From Deltaproteobacteria bacterium HGW-Deltaproteobacteria-18 (GTDB lineage Bacteria > Desulfobacterota > Desulfovibrionia > Desulfovibrionales > Desulfomicrobiaceae), in NCBI GenBank assembly GCA_002841885.1, contig PHBE01000015.1:34936-98935 (forward strand): DNA of 64,000 nt, given 5' to 3'. The notes under the pieces are model-generated. The model had not been told where the DNA came from. It did not search any database and saw nothing but the letters and a program-made list of their open reading frames with translations. This document shows positions 1 to 8,882 of this stretch, piece by piece; the stretch's first letter is position 1, and every line of letters begins with the position of its first letter. The position numbers and the translations under genes are program-made.

Positions 1-1056
1 CTGGATGGCATGGCTCTTGGGCTTGCAGTTCTCCTCGGTCAGGCGCAGCTTGGCACCGAAAGCCACTGCAATCTGCTCTTCCACAAGGTCGATGCCATAG
101 CGGCATTCGGTGATGCCGTGCTCGACCTGCAGACGGGTATTGACTTCGATGAGATAGGCGCGCCCCTCGGCATCGACCAAAAACTCCACGGTGCACAGGG
201 AATGGTATCCCACTGCGTTCACCAGCTGGCGCGAGTAGTCCTTGAGCTTCGCACGCAGCTCCTCGGTCATGCCCGGCCAGGGGGAGGGAGTGATTTCGAC
301 CAGCTTCTGGTGATTGCGCTGCACGGTGCAGTCGCGTTCGTCGAAAGCGAAGACATTGCCGTACTTGTCGGCTATGACCTGAATCTCGATATGCCTGATG
401 GAGGTCAGCAGACGCTCCACGTACAGACGCGGATTGCCGAAAGATGCCTGGGCCAGGGTCGAGGCCTTGATGAAGGCGTCGGCCAATTGATCCTGGCTGA
501 ACACTTCGTAGATGCCTCGTCCGCCACCGCCGCCCTCGGCTTTGAGCATGACCGGCAAGCCTATTTCGGTGGCCACGACCTTGGCCTCCTCCACGGAAAC
601 GGCCCCCTCCGAGCCCGGAACCACTGGGATTCCCAGCTTCTGGGCCAGGGTGCGAACCTGAACCTTGTTGCCCAGCAGGCGCATGGCCTCAGACGTGGGC
701 CCGATGAAAATGATTCCGGCAGCGGCGCATTTCGAAGGAAAGGAATCGTCCTCGGAGGCGAAGCCCCACCCGGGATGGATGGCCGCAACGCCCCGGGCCT
801 TGGCCATGGAGATTATCTTGTCAATATCCAGATATGCACGCGGATTCTCTCCGAGATGAAGAAGCGCATGGGCGCCGGAAGTAAAGGGTGCTGTCTTGTC
901 CACGTCCGTGGCCGTGATCATGGGCACGCCCTGAAAAACTTCCTTGATGGAACGAACGATTCTTCTGGCGGGAATGCCGCGATTGGCGACAAGAATCTTT
1001 TTGCCCCGGATGTCCAGGGTCACTTCTTCAAAACTGCGAGGAGTCTGCGAAGACAT
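1..1056 (-). CDS. pyc: Pyruvate carboxylase-type biotin carboxylase, N-terminal part (runs off the window)
   Basis: Biotin carboxylase/ATP-grasp domain that carboxylates biotin with ATP and bicarbonate. The reading frame starts at the ATG at 1056 behind a GGAG-like site and stays open to base 1, giving 352 codons with no stop, so the 3' part lies outside the window. Visible features are an N-terminal biotin carboxylase Rossmann start (KILVANRGIPARRI), the glycine-rich ATP-grasp loop EGGGGGRGI, and the EINTRLQVEHGITE active-site stretch near the edge. It begins 17 bp after birA, the ligase that would biotinylate it, so the two are very probably co-transcribed. In Desulfovibrionales a long single-chain pyruvate carboxylase commonly follows birA. 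A separate acetyl-CoA carboxylase subunit (AccC) cannot be excluded without the C-terminus, although the N-terminal extension of about 18 residues before KILVANRG favours pyruvate carboxylase. Confidence 0.85.
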   Translation of the reverse strand, partial: MSSQTPRSFEEVTLDIRGKKILVANRGIPARRIVRSIKEVFQGVPMITATDVDKTAPFTSGAHALLHLGENPRAYLDIDKIISMAKARGVAAIHPGWGFASEDDSFPSKCAAAGIIFIGPTSEAMRLLGNKVQVRTLAQKLGIPVVPGSEGAVSVEEAKVVATEIGLPVMLKAEGGGGGRGIYEVFSQDQLADAFIKASTLAQASFGNPRLYVERLLTSIRHIEIQVIADKYGNVFAFDERDCTVQRNHQKLVEITPSPWPGMTEELRAKLKDYSRQLVNAVGYHSLCTVEFLVDAEGRAYLIEVNTRLQVEHGITECRYGIDLVEEQIAVAFGAKLRLTEENCKPKSHAIQ

Positions 1057-1073
1057 ATATTTCTCCGTATTCG

Positions 1074-1922
1074 TTATGTTTGACCTTCCACCCACCCCTC
1101 GGGTCGCAGCGAACCGGAATGCAAAATCCGCCTTTCGCCGTCTGCGAGAAGGATGATGCCGCCATCCGGGCTTAGCCCCGCATACGTCCCAGAAACCGAT
1201 GATCGATTGTCCGAAACGCGCACCAGTGACCCAAGATAGGCTAGAACAGGCTCAATTAACTGGGAAAACTCCAGAGGGGTCGAATCAGAAAGTTCAGCAG
1301 TATAACGGAGCCGACCAAAATTCACAAGCCGTAACCACAGGCCAAAAATGGACATCCCCTGCAAGAGCCCGCCCAGACTCGCCGCGACGCAGGCATGATC
1401 ACGGCGCAGATCAGCGTCCTCGGGGCACGAGGCAATGTTGAGCCCTATCCCGGCCAGGAGCACCTCCCCCCTCTCCTCGATCAGGATTCCGCCGATCTTG
1501 CGGTCGTGCAGCAGAATATCATTCGGCCATTTGAGCCGCACCGGCAGCCCGAGATCGCGCAGCCCCAGGCACAGGATCCCGCCGACCAACACGGAGAGCA
1601 TGTTCTGCCACGGGCCCGGAGGCATGGGCAGTCGCCAGGCCGCGAACAGGTTGCCAGGCTGGGAAATCCACGTCCGCCTCATCTGCCCCCTGCCGGCCCA
1701 CTGCCTGGTGGCCAGCACCGAATCCCACGGGGCAAGACAGCCCTGCTCGGCCAGGTGCCGCGCCACGTCGAGCGCCGAAGTGCAGGGCCCGCAAAGATAA
1801 ACGCGCGCACCCGGCAGATCCGGACAGGGCTCGCCTGGGCCAAGGATCAGGGGTGCGTCATCGTGTGCGGCGGAAAATGCGTCCGTGACGCCGACAATAT
1901 CAGGAGTCCAGAGGATGGGCAT
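1074..1922 (-). CDS. birA: Biotin--[acetyl-CoA-carboxylase] ligase
   Basis: Biotin protein ligase that makes biotinyl-5'-AMP and transfers biotin to the carboxylase lysine. The protein has 282 residues. The biotin/ATP loop GRGQMRRTW is at about residues 77-85, KWPNDI at about 131-136, and the GIGLNI core strand near 160. About 45 residues precede the catalytic domain, but no helix-turn-helix is recognisable, so this looks like a group I enzyme that does not act as the biotin-operon repressor. It lies between cheR and the carboxylase gene on the same strand, which places a housekeeping ligase and its substrate at the end of a chemotaxis operon. The assignment is secure; the exact start is less so. 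Confidence 0.9.
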   Translation of the reverse strand: MPILWTPDIVGVTDAFSAAHDDAPLILGPGEPCPDLPGARVYLCGPCTSALDVARHLAEQGCLAPWDSVLATRQWAGRGQMRRTWISQPGNLFAAWRLPMPPGPWQNMLSVLVGGILCLGLRDLGLPVRLKWPNDILLHDRKIGGILIEERGEVLLAGIGLNIASCPEDADLRRDHACVAASLGGLLQGMSIFGLWLRLVNFGRLRYTAELSDSTPLEFSQLIEPVLAYLGSLVRVSDNRSSVSGTYAGLSPDGGIILLADGERRILHSGSLRPEGWVEGQT

Positions 1923-1946
1923 GGGCTTTTACCGGTACGGCGCGAA

Positions 1947-3224
1947 TCAGGAACTACCCTTCTGTTTTTTCAGCATGAGCAGCCGCTTGAGGTCGGATTT
2001 GTTTCCCGCCCGATAAACCTGCGCAGGCTGGGGCCGGACCGGAGCTGGACGGGGCGCCATGGGCCGCGGGGCCTCTTCGCGGGGCGGATCCTGTTCGACA
2101 GCTGCGGCGATGGGCGCGGGTTCCGGTTCAAACGTACGCTCCGGAGGAGCAGGTGTGGGCGGAGCGGACGCCACCGGAACGGTACGAGGCGGCGTCGTGG
2201 AAGGCGCAGCAGGAGCGGCCACGGCACGCGGGGCCGGACGTGGCGGAGAAGCCGGAGCGGCCACGGGCACGGGACGTGGAACCGGGAGAGGCGGCCGGGC
2301 AATGGATGCTGCCGCGCCGGACCCCGCAACGCCCGGGACAGGAGTCTGCGCGTAGCTGAAACCCGTGGGAGTCAGCGGAGAGGAACCGGGCACAGGCTGG
2401 TAGAAAATGGAGCGCATGTAGCGTTTGGGTTCGAACATGCCCGTCACCCCGGTCAGGGACTCGGTGGATCCGATTACCAGGGAGCCGTCGGGTTCCAGCA
2501 CGGACGCAATTTTCTCGAAAACCATTTTTTTGTCAGCAGGAGTAAAATATATCGCCACGTTACGACAAAAAACAATGTCAAATTTGCCCAGCCCCGCAAA
2601 CGGCTTCATCAGATTGAACTTCTTGAACACGGCCATGGCCCGGATCTCGTCCTTGATCTTCCAGCCATCGCCCATGAGGGAAAAATATTTGTTCAACGTC
2701 TGCTGCGGCAGGCCTCGTTCTATCTCGAACTTGTTGTATTTTCCGTAGCTTGCCTTGGTCACGGCGTCATCGGAGATATCGGTGCCAAGGATGGATATCT
2801 GAAAATTGCTCAAGTTGCCCAAGGCTTCGCGCAGGGCGATGGCGATGCTGTAGACTTCCTGTCCGGTGGAGCAGGCCGCGCTCCAGATGCGGATGGGTAT
2901 GTTGCGTCCCGAAGCCGATTTCGAACGGGCGTCGATGAGGTCCGGCAGGATCTTGTGCTTGAAAACCTCAAAGGGCGACGCGTCGCGAAAAAATAGGGTC
3001 TCGTTGGTGGTGATGGCGTTGACGATCTCTTTTTCCATGTTGCCGCTGCGATCGGCCTTGGCCTTGGCGTGCAGATCCAGATACGAGGTGCAGCCATACT
3101 GCTGCATCATGGATTTGAGCCGGGTCTCGACCAGATAGGTCTTGGTCGAGTCCAGGGCCACTCCGCAAATGGAGTAGATGTACTTGGAAAGTACGTTGAA
3201 TTCGTCTGCGGTGATTGTCGTCAT
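1947..3224 (-). CDS. cheR: Chemotaxis protein methyltransferase CheR with Pro/Ala-rich tail
   Basis: SAM-dependent methyltransferase that methylates glutamates on chemoreceptors. Residues 1 to about 275 form the CheR fold: an N-terminal helical domain, then the SAM-binding segment WSAACSTGQEVYSIAI, the FCRNVAIYF motif and IGSTESL. The remaining 150 residues or so are a low-complexity Pro/Ala/Arg/Val linker that ends in a basic peptide (SDLKRLLMLKKQKGSS). Standard CheR is about 270-290 residues, so the tail is an addition; it may work as a tether or a receptor or partner docking peptide (inference). The gene starts 28 bp after cheB and belongs to the STAS-cheA-cheW-cheB-cheR run. Confidence 0.92.
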   Translation of the reverse strand: MTTITADEFNVLSKYIYSICGVALDSTKTYLVETRLKSMMQQYGCTSYLDLHAKAKADRSGNMEKEIVNAITTNETLFFRDASPFEVFKHKILPDLIDARSKSASGRNIPIRIWSAACSTGQEVYSIAIALREALGNLSNFQISILGTDISDDAVTKASYGKYNKFEIERGLPQQTLNKYFSLMGDGWKIKDEIRAMAVFKKFNLMKPFAGLGKFDIVFCRNVAIYFTPADKKMVFEKIASVLEPDGSLVIGSTESLTGVTGMFEPKRYMRSIFYQPVPGSSPLTPTGFSYAQTPVPGVAGSGAAASIARPPLPVPRPVPVAAPASPPRPAPRAVAAPAAPSTTPPRTVPVASAPPTPAPPERTFEPEPAPIAAAVEQDPPREEAPRPMAPRPAPVRPQPAQVYRAGNKSDLKRLLMLKKQKGSS

Positions 3225-3252
3225 AATGCCGCCACTGTTGGAATTGGCATGG

Positions 3253-4326
3253 CTAACGCACCGTACGGATGATCTCGGAAGCGATCATCTGCAAAGGTGA
3301 GATAACATCCACGACACCGGCTTCGACGGCGATCTTGGGCATGCCGTAGACCACGCAGGACTCCTCGTCCTGACCGATGGTCACGGCCCCGAAACTCTTG
3401 AGCACCTTAAGCCCCAAGGTCCCGTCGCCGCCCATGCCGGTCATGATCACGCCGGTGGACAAGGCGCCATACTCGCGCGCCACGGAGCGAAACATGTAAT
3501 CCGCGGCCGGCTTGCAGTTGTTCTCGGGCGGATCGTCTGTGATCTGGATGATCTTCGTCCCGACGGTGCTCGAAGCCACGCGCATGTGCTTGCCGCCAGG
3601 TGCGATGTAGATCACGTCGGGGCGCACGACCTCGTTGTTCTCGGCTTCCCGGACCTCATACTGGCATTTGGAGTCCAGGCTCTCGGCCAATGACTTGGTG
3701 AAGACAGGCGGCATATGCTGGACCACGAAAATGGGCACCCCGAGTTTCGGGAGCTGCGGCAGCATCTTGGTCAGGGCATTGGGTCCGCCGGTGGAAATGC
3801 CGATGGCAACGGCCTTGGACTTTCCTGCGCGCCGGGACGAAGCCAGCACGGACGGAGCGGCCGGAACCGGGGCGGCACCACCCGTCGGCCTGTGCTTCTG
3901 CTTGAGCAGGGCCCGAAGCTCGACCCGCTTCGCAAAAGCCTTCACCCTCGGCTGAATGGCGCTCCGAAGCATCTGCACATTTTCCTGCATGACCTCGGCG
4001 TCCGGCTTGGCGATAAAATCGAAAGCTCCGAGCTCCAGCGCGCGCATGGTGATGTCGCTGCCCCGCTTGGTCAGGGTGGAGAGCATGATCACGCCCACAT
4101 CGGGAAAGCTCTTCTGAATCTCCTGCAAGGTTTCGAGGCCGTTCATAACCGGCATTTCCACGTCCAGCGTGATCAGGTCCGGCTTCAGGGACGCAATTCG
4201 GGTCAAGGCAATCTTGCCGTTATTGGCGGTGCCGACCACTTCTATCCCGGGGATCTCGGCAAGAATGTCGCCCACCACCTTGCGATACATGATGGTATCG
4301 TCCACAACCAGAACACGCAGATTCAT
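3253..4326 (-). CDS. cheB: Chemotaxis response regulator protein-glutamate methylesterase CheB
   Basis: Receiver domain plus C-terminal methylesterase that removes methyl groups from receptors and is activated by CheA phosphorylation. It has 357 residues from the chosen ATG, which has AGGAGT just upstream; the frame is open further upstream, but the conserved receiver begins exactly here (MNLRVLVVDD). The phospho-acceptor is Asp55 in LDVEMPVMNG. The catalytic serine is in GISTGGP, the histidine in VVQHMPP and the aspartate in MTGMGGDGT. A Pro/Ala-rich linker of about 40 residues joins the two domains. It sits between cheW and cheR in the operon, the expected arrangement for an adaptation module. 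Confidence 0.95.
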   Translation of the reverse strand: MNLRVLVVDDTIMYRKVVGDILAEIPGIEVVGTANNGKIALTRIASLKPDLITLDVEMPVMNGLETLQEIQKSFPDVGVIMLSTLTKRGSDITMRALELGAFDFIAKPDAEVMQENVQMLRSAIQPRVKAFAKRVELRALLKQKHRPTGGAAPVPAAPSVLASSRRAGKSKAVAIGISTGGPNALTKMLPQLPKLGVPIFVVQHMPPVFTKSLAESLDSKCQYEVREAENNEVVRPDVIYIAPGGKHMRVASSTVGTKIIQITDDPPENNCKPAADYMFRSVAREYGALSTGVIMTGMGGDGTLGLKVLKSFGAVTIGQDEESCVVYGMPKIAVEAGVVDVISPLQMIASEIIRTVR

Positions 4327-4349
4327 CCAGACTCCTAGATATAAAGGAC

Positions 4350-4799
4350 TTAATCGTCGGACAGCACTTCGCCGACGTCGAGCACGGCGATGAGATCCCG
4401 GGAAGACTTGAGCACGCCACGAAAATACTTTCCCTTGACCCCCTTTATGTTGGAGGGGGTCGGCTCCACATCTTCCCATTTGGACGTGACCACGTCGGTG
4501 ATGCGGTCCACCAGCAGGCCGATGTTCTCATCGCGGGAATTGACGATGATGATGCGGCTGGTCTCCGTGGTTTTCGACGGGGCCAAGCCCAGCTTGCGAC
4601 CCAGGTCGATGATGGTCACGATCCTGCCGCGCAGGTTCATGATGCCAAGTACGTAGGACGGCGCCTGTGGCACTTTGGTCATCTCCATCTGCCGGTTCAT
4701 TTCCTGAATGAGATTGATGTCGATCCCGCACAGGGCCGAACCTACGTAAAAGCAGGACAGCTGCAAGGCACCCGTCTTTTCTTTGGCCTGCTGTTTCAT
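4350..4799 (-). CDS. cheW: Chemotaxis coupling protein CheW
   Basis: SH3-like scaffold that links chemoreceptors to CheA. The protein is 149 residues, the typical length for a single-domain CheW, and contains the motifs MNLRGRIVTIIDL and IGLLVDRITDVV. A strong AAGGAG lies just before the ATG. It is flanked by cheA upstream and cheB downstream on the same strand. Since CheA in this operon carries its own two CheW-like domains, this protein would add coupling capacity in the receptor array. Confidence 0.94.
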   Translation of the reverse strand: MKQQAKEKTGALQLSCFYVGSALCGIDINLIQEMNRQMEMTKVPQAPSYVLGIMNLRGRIVTIIDLGRKLGLAPSKTTETSRIIIVNSRDENIGLLVDRITDVVTSKWEDVEPTPSNIKGVKGKYFRGVLKSSRDLIAVLDVGEVLSDD

Positions 4800-4903
4800 G
4801 CAATTCTCCTTGAAAGAGCTCTAGGCGTCACTCATGCACCGCACACGCATTTTTAAGATTGAGGCCGTCTCGCGGATTTTGGGGCCGCCCGCATCCGTGA
4901 CCG

Positions 4904-7900
4904 TCAGGAGGCATAACGCTTCAGCCACTCGTAGATGGACTGCAGGAGGCGCTCCTTGTCCAGCTTTACTTGGTAATCGTCAATACCCACGGCCTTGCCG
5001 CGCGCCACATCCTCGTCCCCGGCCAGGGAGGTCAGGGCCACGATGGGCATCATGGAGAAACGCTTGTCCTGGCGGATGCGCCGGGAAAGTTCGAATCCAT
5101 CCATGTTCGGCATCTCGATATCGGTGACCACGAGGTCGAACTTGTCGGGCTCGGCGTCGAGCATGCTCCAGGCCACCGCTCCGTCCTCGGCCACATCGAC
5201 CATGTATCCGTCTTCCTCGATGAACTTTTTGACCTGGTTACGGAAGAAATCCGAATCCTCCACCAGAAGCAGGTGCGGAACGCCCACATCGCCCGCGTCA
5301 TCTGCGATCTCGATGCTCCCGCGCACCGCGAACCAGTCAGGCTGAACAGTCTGGATGAGTTCATAGATGTCGACAATGAGCGTAGTGTTCTCGCCGATGA
5401 CTGCCGAACCGCTGATGCCGGGCTGTTTGAGGGTGAAGCTGTCAATGGAGACCTGCGCCTCGATGGCGTCCACCGGAGGCTTGGCCAGCAGACCGATCTC
5501 GTGACCGGCCATGAGGAAGACTATGACGATGATCTCCCCGGAAATGTCCAGCATATTGACGTTGGTCGCCTGATCCAGTGAGAAGACGGGCAGGGTCCCG
5601 CCACGGTATTTGATGACCCGCCGTCCGCCGACCTCTTCAATCTCTGCGGCATCGATGAGCTCCACCCGGGCCACGAGGTCAAGGGGCACGGCGCAGTACT
5701 CATGCGGCGTGTTGCGGAAGACAAAGAGGGAGAGTTTTTCCTGCCCTGTGGCCGCCTCGGCCTCCTTGGGCGCCTGCAAGGCTTCCCGGGCCACGCTCAG
5801 GCTCAGGTCGCCCAGGCGACCAAGGCCCGCAACGTCGAGAATGAGCGCGACATGCCCGTCGCCCATGATGGTTGCGCCCGCATAACCCTGGCATTCCTTG
5901 AAGTGCCGGCCCAGGGGCTTGACCACGATCTCGACCGAGTCGTGAAGCTGATCGACCACCAGGCCGTAACGGAACTGTCCGGCCGAAACCACGACGAGGT
6001 TGACGTCGGCCGAGGCGCACCCGGATTCCTTTATTTCTCCCAGGCTCCGGTCGCCGCGCAGGATCTCGCCGACCAGCTTGGAGGCCTCGCAGGAATCGAC
6101 GTCAAGGCCGAGCACATTGGAAAGATACAAAAGCGGAATGAGCTCCCCGCGCAGCAGGAGCACTTCGGCATCGCCCACCAGTTCCACCCGCTCCGTGATC
6201 TGATCCACGGGTATGCGCAGCAGTTCGTCAACGTTGACCTGAGGAATGGCGTAGCGTTCCTGACCCACGGATACGAGCAGGCTGGGGATGATGGCCAAAG
6301 TCAGCGGCAGCTTGATGCGAATGGTCGTGCCCTTGCCCCGCTCGGTTTCGATATCGACCTGACCGCCAAGCTGGTCCAGATTGGATTTGACCACGTCCAT
6401 GCCCACGCCGCGTCCGGAGACATCCGTCACCTGCTCGGCCGTGGACAGGCCGGGAAGGAATATCAGGTTGGCCTTCTCCTTGTCGGACATGGACTTGGCC
6501 TGATCCGGAGAGATGAGGCCACGGCTCAGGGCCTTGGCCACGATCTTTTCGGTGTCGAGCCCGCCACCGTCGTCCACGATCTCGATGATGACCTGGCCGG
6601 CTTCATGGTAGGCCTTGAGCACGATGGTGCCCATGGCCGGCTTGCCCGCCTTGACGCGCACATCGGGCATTTCGATTCCGTGGTCCGCGGAATTGCGCAC
6701 CAGATGGGTCAGCGGATCGCCAAGGCCCTCTATGATGGTCTTGTCCAGCTCGACGTCGTTGCCTTCGAGCTGCAGATCCATCTCCTTGCCCAGAGTTCGG
6801 GCCAGATCCCGGACCACGCGCGGAAACTTGTTGAAAATGTTGCCCACGGTCTGCATGCGGGTCAGCATGATCGTTTCCTGCAGTTCGGACGTGACCAGGT
6901 CGATGCGCTGTCCGGCCACCTCGATCTGGTGGATGGCGCCGGAAGAAATGGCCTGCATGAGCTGATTGCGGCTCAAAACCAGTTCTCCGGCCAGGTTCAT
7001 CAGGTCCTCGAGCAGGCTGACATGAACTCGCAGGGAGTCGGGCTGGGCGATGGCGGATTTGGGAGCTTTTGGATCAGGCTTGCGTCCCGCATCTTCATCG
7101 GTCGCCGCTGGAGGCTCGGGACGAGGGGCCGGAGCCGCAGGTTTGGGCGCAGGCGCAGGCTCGGTCAAAGCCGAAGCCAGCGTCTCTCCGCTGAAGAGCT
7201 CCGAGATCAGGGAATCAGTCCGGTCCTCGGTGGGCGTTTGCGGGGTCTGGTCCAGAAGCTCCTGGGCAAAATCGGCCGCCGGGGCCGGTGAATCGGAGGG
7301 CAAGTCGACGCTCAGGGTGGTTATGAACTCGCCTCCCAAATCCAGAAGAGCGGGCATGATGTCGTCCTCGATGATGGAGCCAAAAAGGACGAAGAAGGGA
7401 ATGCGATTGGAAAAGTCATCATCCTCCAGGGTTCCTACGGCTTCGAAATCGACCTTCAGGTCGAGAATCACACCCGTGGCGTCCATGCCTTTCAAAATAT
7501 CGAAGAACGTCTTGTTCTTGCGTTGCACGTCATGGATCAGATCGAACTCGAGGAGATACAGATTCTTCCCCCCCTTCCTGTTCTGAAGCAGATCAAACTC
7601 CGCAACCTCGAAGACGAGGCGTCCCCGGCGATCCCTGACCTCGACCAGCCGGTCCACGGAAGCCTTCTCCTCGCCTTCCAGATTGGCCGAAGCCGCCGCC
7701 GTCAGGGCCGCGACGTGATCGTCGATGTACGCGTCGTTGCTCTCGGCCACGTTGGAGATCAGATCGCGCAGCTTGTCGAAGGCCAAGAGGACGATGTTGA
7801 CCACTTCGGGTTCAGGGACAAGCTCGCGATTGCGGACCATGTCCAGGATGTTCTCGATCTTGTGTCCCAGGTCCTTGATTTTGATCAGACCGAGAAACCC

Positions 7901-8065
7901 CGCGCCCCCCTTGATGGAATGCGCCGCGCGAAAGACCTTGTTGACCAGCTCCACATCGATATCGGCGCCCGCCTGTTCGATAGCCAGCAAATCGTTCTCG
8001 ATATCCCCGAGGTGCTCGGCTGCTTCTTCCACGTACATTTGGAGAGTTTCGTCATCCATCATCAT
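4904..8065 (-). CDS. cheA: Hybrid chemotaxis histidine kinase CheA with C-terminal receiver
   Basis: Large (1053-residue) histidine kinase at the core of the chemosensory array. Domains in order: Hpt with phospho-histidine His49 (AAHSIKGG); a STAS/P2-like segment at about 140-260; a Pro/Ala-rich linker; a dimerisation helix pair (about 345-420); the HATPase domain with N-box LVRNSADHGIE, G1 VDDGGGLD and G2 RGVGMD; two successive CheW-like domains (about 590-730 and 760-890); and a C-terminal receiver with LVVTDIEMPNMDG. Ordinary CheA is about 650 residues with one CheW domain and no receiver, so this is an elaborated FrzE/hybrid-like form. The start has three successive ATG codons behind GGAG; the first is given. 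No cheY is seen nearby. Confidence 0.93.
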   Translation of the reverse strand: MMMDDETLQMYVEEAAEHLGDIENDLLAIEQAGADIDVELVNKVFRAAHSIKGGAGFLGLIKIKDLGHKIENILDMVRNRELVPEPEVVNIVLLAFDKLRDLISNVAESNDAYIDDHVAALTAAASANLEGEEKASVDRLVEVRDRRGRLVFEVAEFDLLQNRKGGKNLYLLEFDLIHDVQRKNKTFFDILKGMDATGVILDLKVDFEAVGTLEDDDFSNRIPFFVLFGSIIEDDIMPALLDLGGEFITTLSVDLPSDSPAPAADFAQELLDQTPQTPTEDRTDSLISELFSGETLASALTEPAPAPKPAAPAPRPEPPAATDEDAGRKPDPKAPKSAIAQPDSLRVHVSLLEDLMNLAGELVLSRNQLMQAISSGAIHQIEVAGQRIDLVTSELQETIMLTRMQTVGNIFNKFPRVVRDLARTLGKEMDLQLEGNDVELDKTIIEGLGDPLTHLVRNSADHGIEMPDVRVKAGKPAMGTIVLKAYHEAGQVIIEIVDDGGGLDTEKIVAKALSRGLISPDQAKSMSDKEKANLIFLPGLSTAEQVTDVSGRGVGMDVVKSNLDQLGGQVDIETERGKGTTIRIKLPLTLAIIPSLLVSVGQERYAIPQVNVDELLRIPVDQITERVELVGDAEVLLLRGELIPLLYLSNVLGLDVDSCEASKLVGEILRGDRSLGEIKESGCASADVNLVVVSAGQFRYGLVVDQLHDSVEIVVKPLGRHFKECQGYAGATIMGDGHVALILDVAGLGRLGDLSLSVAREALQAPKEAEAATGQEKLSLFVFRNTPHEYCAVPLDLVARVELIDAAEIEEVGGRRVIKYRGGTLPVFSLDQATNVNMLDISGEIIVIVFLMAGHEIGLLAKPPVDAIEAQVSIDSFTLKQPGISGSAVIGENTTLIVDIYELIQTVQPDWFAVRGSIEIADDAGDVGVPHLLLVEDSDFFRNQVKKFIEEDGYMVDVAEDGAVAWSMLDAEPDKFDLVVTDIEMPNMDGFELSRRIRQDKRFSMMPIVALTSLAGDEDVARGKAVGIDDYQVKLDKERLLQSIYEWLKRYAS

Positions 8066-8266
8066 TGTGCGAACTCCATATGGATTTCAATTTGTGAGGC
8101 CTTCTTCCGCGCCCGCAAGCGGCGGTCCCAAAGCGCCAGGGCTTTCGCCAGCGCTCCTGATCTGAAAAAAACGGTCGTGAATCCTCTTTCGGCCCTGCGC
8201 GCCCGCCTCGGTAAACACGGTCAAAAGCTCATGAGCCATAATGGCGAGCGTTTGCCGCCGGCCGCA

Positions 8267-8569
8267 TCAGGAATCCAGGTTCAGATGCTGATCAAGGCGC
8301 ATAGACTTGAAAAGTTTGATTATATTCTCGGAAGCATTGACAATGATCAGCTTCCCGCCTTTTTTCTTCATGGAATTGTGCGTTGCTATGATGACTCCGA
8401 TGCCGATGGAGTCCATCATTCCCGCGCCGGCCAGATCGAGGCGCAGTTCCGCCGGAGACTCGGCCAGCAACGAGGCCAGCTCCTGCTTGAACTCCGGGAC
8501 AATGGAGGACACGAGGTCCTGTCCCGGGGTGATGGTGGCAATACTTCCTTCGCGGACGATAGCAGACAT
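8267..8569 (-). CDS. STAS-domain anti-sigma factor antagonist-like protein
   Basis: Small (100-residue) STAS domain protein of the SpoIIAA/RsbV type. The switch motif MMDSIGIGV carries the serine that is phosphorylated in the family. It starts behind AAGGAG and lies about 200 bp upstream of cheA on the same strand, so it probably opens the chemotaxis operon. STAS proteins at the head of che operons occur in other deltaproteobacteria and may feed a partner-switch signal into the kinase. No cognate serine kinase or sigma factor is nearby, so its partner is unknown. Confidence 0.85.
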   Translation of the reverse strand: MSAIVREGSIATITPGQDLVSSIVPEFKQELASLLAESPAELRLDLAGAGMMDSIGIGVIIATHNSMKKKGGKLIIVNASENIIKLFKSMRLDQHLNLDS

Positions 8570-8882
8570 AGACGGCTCCTTAAGACAAAAATCATGGCTT
8601 GGAAGACCTTCTTACACAGGGGTCCGTACGATATCAATGTACATCACTGGCAATAATTTGCAACAAATACTGATCGTTGCTCCAGATTTTTCGCATATGA
8701 GGCCTATTCGTCCTACATAATGTCCTACTCTGCCAGCATAAATGACGTTTTCCAGGCGCGCGGGGAATATCCGCTTTGCCCTTGTCAACATTATGGTTTT
8801 CTGGAAAATATAACATTCTTTGTCGCTCACCATCGAAAAAGCGTGGATGCGCACAACCCGTTACCCAAGTGAAAATTCGCCG
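8570..8882 (+). other. Divergent intergenic region, STAS/che operon versus REC-EAL gene
   Basis: About 310 bp between two divergently transcribed genes, so it must hold both promoters. I see a TTGTCA-like -35 near 8780 pointing toward the plus-strand gene with A/T-rich sequence after it, but the spacing to any -10 is poor. No repeat, operator or RNA gene is convincing here. Confidence 0.3.

Noticed and set aside
10..1083. Long plus-strand open frame over the biotin carboxylase gene
   Set aside because: It is antisense to a clear carboxylase coding frame on the minus strand; high GC at third positions produces such frames throughout this window.
5702..7291. Long plus-strand frame inside cheA
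   Set aside because: The sequence has no recognisable domain and mirrors the cheA codon bias; cheA itself has full domain support.
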